From positions 1-9,695 of the forward strand of contig JAHITH010000102.1 of assembly GCA_018817845.1 (NCBI GenBank): a stretch of 9,695 nucleotides of DNA, given 5' to 3'. Below, piece after piece: positions 1-5,282 of this stretch. This DNA is from Patescibacteria group bacterium (lineage in GTDB: Bacteria; Patescibacteriota; Microgenomatia; UBA1400; MFAQ01). The notes beneath the pieces were generated by a model. It ran no database searches. It saw only the letters and a program-made list of their open reading frames with translations, and was not told the origin of the DNA. The position numbers and the translations under genes are program-made. The first letter of the stretch is position 1. Every line of letters begins with the position of its first letter.

Positions 1-51
1 GAACAAATTCTCTGGATGCTAGGCATCAACCCCGAAACCCCCAAATCCTAA
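1..51 (+). CDS. 3' end of an unidentified gene (partial)
   Basis: An open frame runs in from the left edge and ends at TAA (49-51), giving the residues EQILWMLGINPETPKS. The C- and A-rich codon choice (CCC, ACC, ATC, AAC) resembles the other + strand genes here. It converges with the glycosyltransferase gene, and the two stop codons overlap by two bases. Sixteen codons are too few to identify a family, and an open frame of this length could arise by chance. The exact fit between its stop and that of the convergent gene is the main support. Function unknown. Confidence 0.4.
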   Translation, partial: EQILWMLGINPETPKS

Positions 52-851
52 CACCTACAAGGTCTCACCTTGAAGGTTTCCTTGTACACCTTCCACGGAA
101 ACATCACCATTGCCCTAAAAATCCTTGGTAACCTTTTGGGCTGCACCAGCAACCGCCACACAGCCTTTAGTCCCCGCTTCTCCATCCACTTAGGCGCTCT
201 AGCAAACTCGCCCAACACTTCATTAAACGTCCCACCCACCCCAATAGCAACTTTAACACCCAGTTTCCTTCTATTATTCTCAATCCACTTAATTTGATTC
301 ACCGGACCATAAACCACAAATAATACGTCCGGAGCAAACTCATTAATCTTTTTTAACACTTCTTCATTCCTCTTTCCAGTATTTTCTTTCCAGTCTTGAC
401 CACCAGGATCAGACTCTACTCGCAAATTTTTATATCTTTTCTTAAGCACCATCTTTAATCTATGAGACGCATCACCTTTTTCTCCCAGCAAAAACACCTT
501 CCAACCTTTTTCGGCCGCCAACCTTACCAGCTCCTCAAACAACCACACCCCCGTCACCGGCTGTCCCAGTTCACCCCTTAACCCCTTTAGCCCCACTCCA
601 AGACCATCAAACAACCCTTTCTTCCCCCTCTTATACTCCATCGCCGCCAACACCCCTACTCCATCAGGCACAACCAAGTCCGCCTTCTCCACAGCTTTCC
701 TAAATACCTTGTCCTTCTCCGCCGCCAACAAAAACTCACTATATATAGTAACCACATGCTTCAAACTCCCTTTTCCGCCTACCCAGCCAGAGATCTTCTC
801 TATCGCCTCCTGCCTATTTACCTCGTCTACTTCTATTCCCAGTATCTTCAT
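48..851 (-). CDS. WecG/TagA/CpsF-family (GT26) glycosyltransferase, divergent active-site motifs
   Basis: This family transfers N-acetyl-mannosamine(uronic acid)-type sugars from UDP-sugars to lipid-linked acceptors in teichoic acid, enterobacterial common antigen or capsule synthesis, on the cytoplasmic face of the membrane. Visible family signatures are the VVPDGVGV segment (residues 60-67), the KVFLLG strand (118-123), PDVLFVV (174-180), GVGGTF (204-209), ARAPKW (217-222) and the basic RLLVQPKR stretch (233-240). The length of 267 residues is normal to slightly long. Several usually invariant positions differ: Tyr37 where T-x-N usually has Asn, Asn210 where GGTFD has Asp, and GPVNQI (182-187) where GAPKQE is typical. 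Asp63 of PDG, the proposed general base in TagA, is kept. The last nine residues (TFKVRPCRC) are encoded by a REP palindrome. The start is ATG at 851, with a possible AAAGG ribosome site and a -10 box just upstream. Family assignment is firm; the substrate is unknown and activity uncertain. Confidence 0.85.
   Translation of the reverse strand: MKILGIEVDEVNRQEAIEKISGWVGGKGSLKHVVTIYSEFLLAAEKDKVFRKAVEKADLVVPDGVGVLAAMEYKRGKKGLFDGLGVGLKGLRGELGQPVTGVWLFEELVRLAAEKGWKVFLLGEKGDASHRLKMVLKKRYKNLRVESDPGGQDWKENTGKRNEEVLKKINEFAPDVLFVVYGPVNQIKWIENNRRKLGVKVAIGVGGTFNEVLGEFARAPKWMEKRGLKAVWRLLVQPKRLPRIFRAMVMFPWKVYKETFKVRPCRC
53..77 (+). repeat. REP palindrome copy 1 (RAYT-associated family A)
   Basis: A 25-base imperfect palindrome with left arm ACCTACAAGGT, loop CTC and right arm ACCTTGAAGGT. 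The arms pair except for one A-A mismatch. It is identical to the copy at 4480-4504. It lies within the 3' end of the glycosyltransferase gene, where it is translated, and begins two bases after the stop of the convergent gene. It could form a hairpin in either transcript, but no T-tract follows to suggest an intrinsic terminator. Confidence 0.9.
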
Positions 852-860
852 GTAACCTTT

Positions 861-889
861 ATTCTATCTTCGTCATTCTGGCTTGTCCA
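861..889 (-). promoter_or_regulatory. Putative promoter of the glycosyltransferase gene
   Basis: On the - strand, -35 TGGACA (884-889) and -10 TAGAAT (861-866) are separated by 17 bases. The -10 box ends 9 bases before the ATG, so the leader would be about 3 bases. The -35 box lies inside palindrome B1. An AAAGG at 856-860 would be a ribosome site only if transcription starts further upstream. Predicted from sequence alone. Confidence 0.5.
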
Positions 890-897
890 GAATCTAA
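872..897. repeat. Palindromic repeat family B, copy 1
   Basis: A 26-base element with arms ATTCTGG and CCAGAAT around a CTTGT loop, preceded by GTC and followed by CTAA. It is identical over all 26 bases to the copy at 3167-3192. Both copies lie just upstream of - strand gene starts. No transposase for this family is visible in the window. Confidence 0.85.
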
Positions 898-1390
898 TTC
901 CCCCAGCCTCAACCCTAGCACTCACCCCTTCTGTCTGCCACACTAGTGAAAACACTTTAATTTACCGCCTCATCAGTCCTTTACATCACAAAAACAGTAA
1001 AACCAGTTTTTTTTAGACCCCTAACTATCAACAATCACCCAATGAAAATTTCTCAAACTCACAAAAAATACCAATTATTCTATATTTATAGGGTATATTA
1101 CCCAAACCTATATCTAAATCTCAACACACTACCCCCTATAGTTAACTATATTATCATAAGCATCAATAAAGCAAATAGCAATTTCCCTAATTTGTGAACA
1201 AATTAATACCCCAATTTTTAAAGCTATTCTCACTTTTTTACCCAAAAATCATCACCCAACCCAAATAACCTTTATACTATACTATATATCCTCTTATAAA
1301 TATCCATTATCTCGTTTTATATATTAAACCACACTATTATTTAATATCCCATATTACAAAATCAGCTTATGTAGTTGTATCAGTAGTTGA
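898..1390. other. Gene-free AT-rich spacer
   Basis: About 490 bases with no convincing reading frame on either strand; the short open frames lack family features. It is clearly more AT-rich than the flanking genes, especially from about 1040 to 1370, with runs such as TATACTATACTATATAT near 1272. It holds three small palindromes, listed separately. I see no tRNA or recognisable structured RNA. Confidence 0.6.
1091..1205. promoter_or_regulatory. Cluster of three short palindromes, possible operators
   Basis: Three perfect inverted repeats occur within about 115 bases: GGGTA-TAT-TACCC (1091-1103), the 14-base TATAGTTAACTATA (1137-1150), and 8-base arms TAATTTGT and ACAAATTA around GA (1188-1205). 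They are unlike the GC-rich dispersed palindromes downstream and have the size and symmetry of protein-binding sites. AT-rich DNA yields some palindromes by chance, and no regulator gene is nearby, so a regulatory role is only a suggestion. Confidence 0.25.
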
Positions 1391-1437
1391 CCGTCCCAGT
1401 GCCGACGTTGATACAGGTCTTTTGACATCGGTCCCCC
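1391..1437. repeat. Dispersed repeat family D, copy 1
   Basis: A 47-base segment starting CCGTCCC that matches 1757-1803 with three mismatches. Its 3' half carries ACATCGG, which can pair partly with the CCGA near its start. A shorter relative covering the first 20 bases lies at 6618-6637. No open frame is conserved between copies, so it is a non-coding repeat. Confidence 0.8.
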
Positions 1438-1461
1438 TGTCCTCTTTTCCGTCATCCTTAC

Positions 1462-1490
1462 TTTTAACAAAGGTCTCACCTTTGTTAAAA
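1462..1490. repeat. Perfect hairpin with 13-base arms, related to REP family A
   Basis: The arms TTTTAACAAAGGT and ACCTTTGTTAAAA are exact reverse complements around a CTC loop. The core AAGGT-CTC-ACCTT is the same as in the RAYT-associated palindromes and has the same orientation, while the outer arms differ completely. This suggests a related element whose outer arms co-evolved to stay paired. In RNA it would form a very stable stem. Confidence 0.8.
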
Positions 1491-1524
1491 CAAAAACCCT
1501 ACCAAAAGCTACTGTTACCCCTTT

Positions 1525-1554
1525 GTCATCCTGCACCGACTGGTGCGGGACTCC
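1525..1554. repeat. GTCAT-type palindromic repeat (family C)
   Basis: Begins GTCAT and forms an 8-pair stem, CCTGCACC with GGTGCGGG including one T-G wobble, around GACT. It belongs to the loose GTCATCC-hairpin-GGAT family that recurs at 1908-1989 and 6673-6737. A further degraded fragment follows at about 1556-1600, and a GTCATTCC start lies at about 1606. Confidence 0.65.
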
Positions 1555-1756
1555 CCTATCATCCCGCCTGCCCGCCCTTGAAGGAATCAAGTCCCTTTTT
1601 TTCCTTGTCATTCCGATTGGAGTCCGAGATTCTTATTGAGGATGGAATAGAGGAATCCCTTTCAGCAGATTGCTGATAATGAAAGAGATAGGTATATTGT
1701 TAGATTTTACTGTTGACGAGATGACAACTTACCCCATACCCCTACCCCGTACCGTC

Positions 1757-1803
1757 CCGTCCCCGTGCCGATATTGATACAGGTCTTTTGACATCGGTCC
1801 CCC
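1757..1803. repeat. Dispersed repeat family D, copy 2
   Basis: A 47-base near-identical copy of 1391-1437 in the same orientation, 366 bases further on. It is preceded by a C-rich stretch (about 1731-1766) with repeated CCCGT units that look like slippage. Non-coding. Confidence 0.8.
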
Positions 1804-1907
1804 CATCCCAGATTCTAGAGTCCTCATTAACACTCATCCCCAGAATGACAACAATTATTACCCCTTCCTTTCTCTCTCCTGTCATATATCATCCACATTA
1901 GTTTTTC

Positions 1908-1930
1908 GTCATCCTGAGCGAAGTATCCTC
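1908..1930. repeat. GTCATCCTGAGCGAAG-type repeat (family C)
   Basis: A single GTCATCCTGAGCGAAG unit followed by TATCCTC. I recognise this as a common dispersed palindrome type in many bacterial genomes, here with weak symmetry. It lies directly beside the composite element at 1934-1989. Confidence 0.55.
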
Positions 1931-1933
1931 TCT

Positions 1934-1989
1934 GTCATCCCGCACTTGATGCGGGATCCATATAGATTCCTGCCTTCGCAGGAATGACG
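1934..1989. repeat. Composite (two-hairpin) GTCAT...ATGAC element
   Basis: Two hairpins face each other. The first (1934-1959) starts GTCATCCCGC and ends GCGGGATCC. Six bases later the second (from 1966) has arms ATTCCTGC and GCAGGAAT around CTTC and ends in ATGAC. The first hairpin is identical over 26 bases to the reverse complement of 6712-6737. The two-hairpin layout resembles bacterial BIME structures. Another partial unit ending GGAATGAC follows at about 1992-2009. The remaining bases up to 2125 show nothing I can name. Confidence 0.75.
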
Positions 1990-2125
1990 AACGTGAAACG
2001 CGGAATGACAATACTACTACCCCATATATTTCCTCACTTTTTCACACAATCAAACCCAAACTAAATTTCAGCACTATTTAAACAGAACCGCCAAATACAC
2101 ACACATTACTTCGTACATCAACAAA

Positions 2126-3142
2126 TTATCTACTATCTATAAAACTCTTCTTATACAACTCCAAATTCTCCATTGCTATCCCAATACCTTTTATTACACA
2201 CCTCAACGGATCCTCTGCCACAAAGGCCGGAACACCAGTTTCTTGGGTCACAAATTTATCAAAGTTCTTTAGCAACGCCGTCCCTCCGCTCATCACCACC
2301 CCTTTATCAATAATATCACTTGAAAGTTCTGGTGGCACTTCCTCCATCACCGCCTTCACCATGGCTACTATTTTATCTAAAGGCTCTCTAATCGCCTCAC
2401 AAACCTCTCCCGAGGTTATTTCTATCTGTTTTGGTAAACCCGTCACACTATCTCTACCAGTAACATCCATCTTTTCTTGCTTACTGGGCATAATCGCCGA
2501 CCCCAAGGCTATTTTCACCTTCTCCGCCGTCTGCTCCCCAATTACCAAATTATGTTTTCGTCTTACGTACCTAGCAATCGCATTGTCAATCTTGTTTCCT
2601 GCCACCCTAACACTTTTAAAGGCCACCACCCCACCCAACGATATCACCGCCGCCTCACTCGCCCCACCACCCATATCCATAATCAGGTTACCGGAAGGCT
2701 CCGCAATCGGCACTCCTGCCCCAACCGCCGCCGCCAAAGGTTCTTCTATTAAATAGGCCTTTCTGGCCCCAGCCGCCATAGTGGCCGCCAACACCGCCCG
2801 TCTTTCTACCTGCGTCACTCCAGCCGGCACACATATCATCACTTCCGGTTTAATAAACCCCTTTAACGCCCCCGACTCCCGCAAAAAATACGTCAACATC
2901 GCCCTTGTAACCGCGTAATCTGCCACCACTCCATCTCTCATCGGCCTACTAGCCTTAATGTTTCCAGGCGTCCTACCCAACATTTCTTGAGCCCTTTTAC
3001 CCACCGCCAGCACCCGACCGTCAGACAAAGACACCGCCACCACCGTTGGCTCCTCCATTACTATTCCCTCTCCCATCAGGTACACCAAACAGTTAGCCGT
3101 CCCCAAATCAATCGCCACTCTCCTATTTATACTCCACTTCAT
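2126..3142 (-). CDS. mreB: Rod-shape-determining protein MreB (actin-like ATPase)
   Basis: MreB forms membrane-bound filaments that organise side-wall peptidoglycan synthesis. The 338-residue length fits the family. The actin-fold nucleotide motifs are in order: phosphate 1 IDLGTANCLVY (residues 11-21), the connecting EEPLAAAVGAG segment (133-143), phosphate 2 MDMGGGASEAAV (155-166) and, near the C-terminus, the adenosine motif MSGGTALL. Phosphate 2 reads GGGAS where GGGTT is usual, a mild change. I chose ATG at 3142: family homology begins at that point, and an extended -10 box lies 8 bases upstream. An in-frame ATG at 3160 would add six residues (MIKWQP) and cannot be excluded. No mreC, mreD or rodA lies beside it, so mreB appears to be transcribed alone, divergently from the PEGA gene. 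Confidence 0.95.
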   Translation of the reverse strand: MKWSINRRVAIDLGTANCLVYLMGEGIVMEEPTVVAVSLSDGRVLAVGKRAQEMLGRTPGNIKASRPMRDGVVADYAVTRAMLTYFLRESGALKGFIKPEVMICVPAGVTQVERRAVLAATMAAGARKAYLIEEPLAAAVGAGVPIAEPSGNLIMDMGGGASEAAVISLGGVVAFKSVRVAGNKIDNAIARYVRRKHNLVIGEQTAEKVKIALGSAIMPSKQEKMDVTGRDSVTGLPKQIEITSGEVCEAIREPLDKIVAMVKAVMEEVPPELSSDIIDKGVVMSGGTALLKNFDKFVTQETGVPAFVAEDPLRCVIKGIGIAMENLELYKKSFIDSR

Positions 3143-3150
3143 AGGTTGCC

Positions 3151-3159
3151 ATTTTATCA
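3151..3159 (-). promoter_or_regulatory. Putative extended -10 promoter of mreB
   Basis: On the - strand the sequence reads TGATAAAAT, a TGn-extended -10 box ending 8 bases before ATG 3142. Transcription would then begin 2-3 bases before the start codon. No good -35 box is seen at 17 bases, which extended -10 promoters can tolerate. This site overlaps the alternative start codon at 3160 and argues for the downstream start. Confidence 0.45.
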
Positions 3160-3166
3160 TCTCAAT

Positions 3167-3192
3167 GTCATTCTGGCTTGTCCAGAATCTAA
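3167..3192. repeat. Palindromic repeat family B, copy 2
   Basis: Identical over 26 bases to 872-897. It occupies most of the short divergent intergenic region between mreB and the PEGA gene, directly beside the -10 boxes for both directions. Confidence 0.85.
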
Positions 3193-3193
3193 C

Positions 3194-3202
3194 TGATATA
3201 AT
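3194..3202 (+). promoter_or_regulatory. Putative extended -10 promoter of the PEGA gene
   Basis: TGATATAAT is a perfect TATAAT (3197-3202) with the TGn extension, overlapping nothing coding. It ends 11 bases before the ATG at 3214, predicting a leader of about 5 bases, too short for a Shine-Dalgarno site. The region where a -35 box would lie is inside palindrome B2 and is a poor match. Confidence 0.6.
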
Positions 3203-3213
3203 TACTCCTACAT

Positions 3214-4476
3214 ATGTCCACCAAGATAAAACGCAAAAGATTGCTAGTGAACATCGCCATCATCATTGTTATTGCTCTAGGCTCAACCATTGCTATAAAA
3301 ATTGCCAAAGGTTATCGCCCCAACCTAAACGATCTTTCCTTAAAAGGCACCGGCCTACTGGCCGTTTCCTCCTACCCCAAACAGGCCAAGGTACTAATCA
3401 ACAACCGCCTCTCCACCACCACCGACGACACTCTCTACCTAAAGCCAGACACCTATCAAATAGAAATCATCAAAGAAGGCTTCCACCCTTGGTCAAAACA
3501 AATAGATATAAAAGAAGAGTTGGTCTCCATCGCCGCCGCCAGGCTCTTTCCCACCATTCCTGCCACCACCCCCCTTACCTTTTACCACGTTCAAAACGTC
3601 CACCCCAGCCCGGGTGGTGACAAAATCGCCTTCGTCCTCACCGGTTCCCCCTTTAATGAAGACAATGGTCTTTACACCCTATCTCTAGACAACACCTTGT
3701 TAGGTAGCAAACAATCCGTTCAAATAACCAATCAAAATGTATACGACTATACCAAAGCCACGCTTTTATGGTCACCGGACAGTAGCCAAATATTGGTCAC
3801 TTTCGGCAACCAAGACTTAATCACCTCATCCCATCTTTTAAACGCCAAAAACCTCAACCCCGAAAAAAGTATTAATGATGTTACTATTCAACTTCCTTTA
3901 ATTCTTTCTCAATGGCAAGACCAGCTAGCTCTTATAGACAAAAGCTCCCTTAGCCAAACCCCAGAATTTATGCAAAAAATATTATTAGAAAAAAGCCAAA
4001 ACACCTACTTCTCCCCCGATCAAAAAAAAGTCTTCTACATTCCAGCAGAAGATATAGATCTACCAGAAAACACCCTAGGTCAAAGTCTGCCCAGCATCAA
4101 CCCCACTCCAGAACAAAGACAGCTCAAGGCTAACCAAATCTACGTTTACGACATTACCGAAGGCACCAATTATCTTCTACCCTACCCCATCATCCCTTCT
4201 ACCAACACTGATCTTATCACTAAACTAAAGGGTCAAACCGACTCAAACTACACCACCAATCTCCGTTGGTACCCCAACTCCAACCAACTCATCTACACCC
4301 AAGAAAATAAGGTAGAAACCATCGACTACGATGGACTAAATCAAACCACCATCATAGAAACCCAAATTCTAGAAACTTTCTCCACCCCCAGTCCCAGCGG
4401 CAATCATCTAATCATCCTCACCAACCTAAACCAAAAACCCGACCAACAAAACCTCATCTCCCTCGACCTCAAGTAA
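3214..4476 (+). CDS. Membrane-anchored PEGA-domain protein with a beta-propeller-like C-terminal part
   Basis: This 420-residue protein starts with a short basic tail and one membrane segment (about residues 9-31), with no cleavage site apparent, so the rest is probably displayed outside the membrane. Residues 47-105 match the PEGA domain pattern (small all-beta repeat, often surface-associated): LLAVSSYPKQAKVLINN, then LYLKPDTYQIEIIKEGF. The remainder has recurring propeller-like blade motifs of WD40/TolB type: PSPGGDKIAF (131-140), LWSPDSSQILV, YFSPDQKKVFYI, LRWYPNSNQLIY and PSPSGNHLIIL. This domain order is familiar in CPR genomes, but the function is unknown; binding to envelope polymers or proteins is a guess. 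The protein is rich in Thr, Asn, Gln, Pro and Ser, as expected from C- and A-rich coding. It is divergent from mreB, and a REP palindrome begins three bases after its stop. Confidence 0.85.
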   Translation: MSTKIKRKRLLVNIAIIIVIALGSTIAIKIAKGYRPNLNDLSLKGTGLLAVSSYPKQAKVLINNRLSTTTDDTLYLKPDTYQIEIIKEGFHPWSKQIDIKEELVSIAAARLFPTIPATTPLTFYHVQNVHPSPGGDKIAFVLTGSPFNEDNGLYTLSLDNTLLGSKQSVQITNQNVYDYTKATLLWSPDSSQILVTFGNQDLITSSHLLNAKNLNPEKSINDVTIQLPLILSQWQDQLALIDKSSLSQTPEFMQKILLEKSQNTYFSPDQKKVFYIPAEDIDLPENTLGQSLPSINPTPEQRQLKANQIYVYDITEGTNYLLPYPIIPSTNTDLITKLKGQTDSNYTTNLRWYPNSNQLIYTQENKVETIDYDGLNQTTIIETQILETFSTPSPSGNHLIILTNLNQKPDQQNLISLDLK

Positions 4477-4479
4477 CCC

Positions 4480-4504
4480 ACCTACAAGGTCTCACCTTGA
4501 AGGT
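4480..4504 (+). repeat. REP palindrome copy 2
   Basis: The full 25-base element, identical to copy 1. It begins three bases after the PEGA stop and ends 26 bases before the RAYT start. Its right arm supplies TTGAAG (4497-4502), a possible though short-spaced -35 box for the RAYT promoter. Confidence 0.9.
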
Positions 4505-4523
4505 TGACTAAATCCTCTATAAT
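4497..4523 (+). promoter_or_regulatory. Putative RAYT promoter
   Basis: A perfect TATAAT at 4518-4523 ends 7 bases before ATG 4531, predicting an essentially leaderless transcript. The best -35 candidate is TTGAAG at 4497-4502 with a 15-base spacer, inside REP copy 2. If real, the REP would drive its own transposase. Confidence 0.45.
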
Positions 4524-4530
4524 ATTAATT

Positions 4531-5157
4531 ATGCCTGCCAAAAACATAGTTAAGGAATACCAATCCGGTGGCTACTACCACATATACAACCGCGGAGTTG
4601 AAAAAAGAGATATTTTTCTAGACGAACAAGACTACAAAACTTTCCTCTCCTACCTCAAATTTTATCTCTCTCCACCCCTACAAGGTCTCACCTTGAAGGT
4701 GAAGACACCGCCATCCAGACAATTAAGAAACCATGCAGAAACCATAGATCTTTTTAGTTACTGCTTAATGCCAAACCATCTCCACCTAGGAGTCCAACAA
4801 CACACTCAAAAAGCCATCGCTTCTTTCATGCAGTCCCTGGGCACAAAATACTCTACTTATTTTAATAAAAAATATGACCGGGTCGGTAGTTTATTTCAAG
4901 GATGTTATAAAGCAGTTAGAATAAAGTCAGAGGAACAACTCATTTATCTCACTAAATATATCCATCTTAATCCGCCAAACATCAACAACTACCCTTACTC
5001 AAGCTACGGCAATTACTTAGGAAAATTCAATCAAACCTGGATTAATACATCTACTATTCTTTCCCGCTATCCAAACAACCCACATAAAAGATACCAATCA
5101 TTCGTCGAAGAAAGCGATTTGAACGAAAAAACTACCCAGTCTTTCTCCCTCGACTAA
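4531..5157 (+). CDS. REP-associated tyrosine transposase (RAYT, Y1/HUH family)
   Basis: RAYTs are IS200/IS605-like HUH nucleases that cut and join single-stranded DNA at REP palindromes. This 208-residue protein has the family N-terminus YYHIYNRGVEKRDIF (15-29), the metal-binding HUH motif in CLMPNHLHL (His83 and His85), RVGSLFQGCYKA (117-128) and the likely catalytic Tyr143 in LTKYIHLNP. Arg is usual in place of Cys125. The key catalytic residues are present, so it may be active. Residues 49-57 (PLQGLTLKV) are encoded by a copy of its own REP, in the variable loop before the HUH strand, with the frame kept. I chose ATG 4531 rather than a TTG at 4504: homology begins with MPAKNIVKEY and a TATAAT lies 7 bases upstream. 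The gene converges on tRNA-Arg and tdk. Confidence 0.9.
   Translation: MPAKNIVKEYQSGGYYHIYNRGVEKRDIFLDEQDYKTFLSYLKFYLSPPLQGLTLKVKTPPSRQLRNHAETIDLFSYCLMPNHLHLGVQQHTQKAIASFMQSLGTKYSTYFNKKYDRVGSLFQGCYKAVRIKSEEQLIYLTKYIHLNPPNINNYPYSSYGNYLGKFNQTWINTSTILSRYPNNPHKRYQSFVEESDLNEKTTQSFSLD
4676..4700 (+). repeat. REP palindrome copy 3, inside the RAYT gene
   Basis: 24 of 25 bases match copies 1 and 2; the first base is C instead of A, as in copy 4. It lies in frame within the RAYT coding sequence, encoding residues 49-57, with no stop codon. It is in the same orientation as the other three copies. Confidence 0.9.
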
Positions 5158-5160
5158 CCC

Positions 5161-5185
5161 CCCTACAAGGTCTCACCTTGAAGGT
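5161..5185 (+). repeat. REP palindrome copy 4, abutting tRNA-Arg
   Basis: Shares the first-base C variant with copy 3. It starts 3 bases after the RAYT stop and ends one base (5186) before the CCA end of tRNA-Arg on the opposite strand. For the tRNA transcript it is the first downstream hairpin and could affect 3' processing or termination, though no T-tract follows. Confidence 0.9.
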
Positions 5186-5186
5186 A

Positions 5187-5262
5187 TGGTGCTCCAGACA
5201 GGATTCGAACCTGTGGCCTACGCGTTAGGAATGCGTTGCTCTATCCCCTGAGCTACTGGAGC
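5187..5262 (-). tRNA. tRNA-Arg (anticodon CCU)
   Basis: The - strand folds as a standard cloverleaf: acceptor stem GCTCCAG/CTGGAGC, D stem GCTC/GAGC, anticodon loop TTCCTAA with anticodon CCT (reads AGG), T arm ACAGG-TTCGAAT-CCTGT, discriminator A and encoded CCA (76 bases). The last anticodon-stem pair (31-39) is an A-C mismatch. The tRNA begins 20 bases downstream of the tdk stop, so the two are probably cotranscribed. Confidence 0.95.
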
Positions 5263-5282
5263 CAGCAACACCTATTTTACCC

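Larger units (their letters stand above)
4480..5185 (+). mobile_element. REP-flanked RAYT unit
   Basis: Two copies of the 25-base palindrome in the same orientation (4480-4504 and 5161-5185) bracket the RAYT gene closely: 26 bases before its ATG and 3 bases after its stop. A third copy lies inside the gene. This matches the layout in which a RAYT is flanked by the REP sequences it is thought to mobilise. The unit sits between the PEGA stop codon and the 3' end of tRNA-Arg, leaving almost no other sequence, so it may have inserted there. The boundaries are inferred from the repeats only. Confidence 0.6.

Noticed and set aside
53..77. Palindromes as intrinsic terminators
   Set aside because: The hairpins are stable, but none is followed by a T-tract on either strand at the expected distance. 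Termination by hairpin alone cannot be judged from sequence.
1354..1676. Overlapping open frames on both strands (1354-1611 - and 1422-1676 +)
   Set aside because: Both translate palindromic repeats (families A, C and D), share no family features, and overlap head-on. They are by-products of repeat DNA.
2361..2756. Long + strand open frame antisense to mreB
   Set aside because: It is a shadow of the strongly biased mreB coding sequence. MreB motifs on the - strand are unambiguous.
4504..4530. Earlier RAYT start at TTG 4504
   Set aside because: It would add nine residues without family similarity, starts on the last base of the REP, and lies upstream of the TATAAT box.
53..5185. CRISPR array formed by the repeated 25-base palindrome
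   Set aside because: Copies are hundreds to thousands of bases apart with no regular spacers and no cas genes; they lie inside genes and at gene ends.
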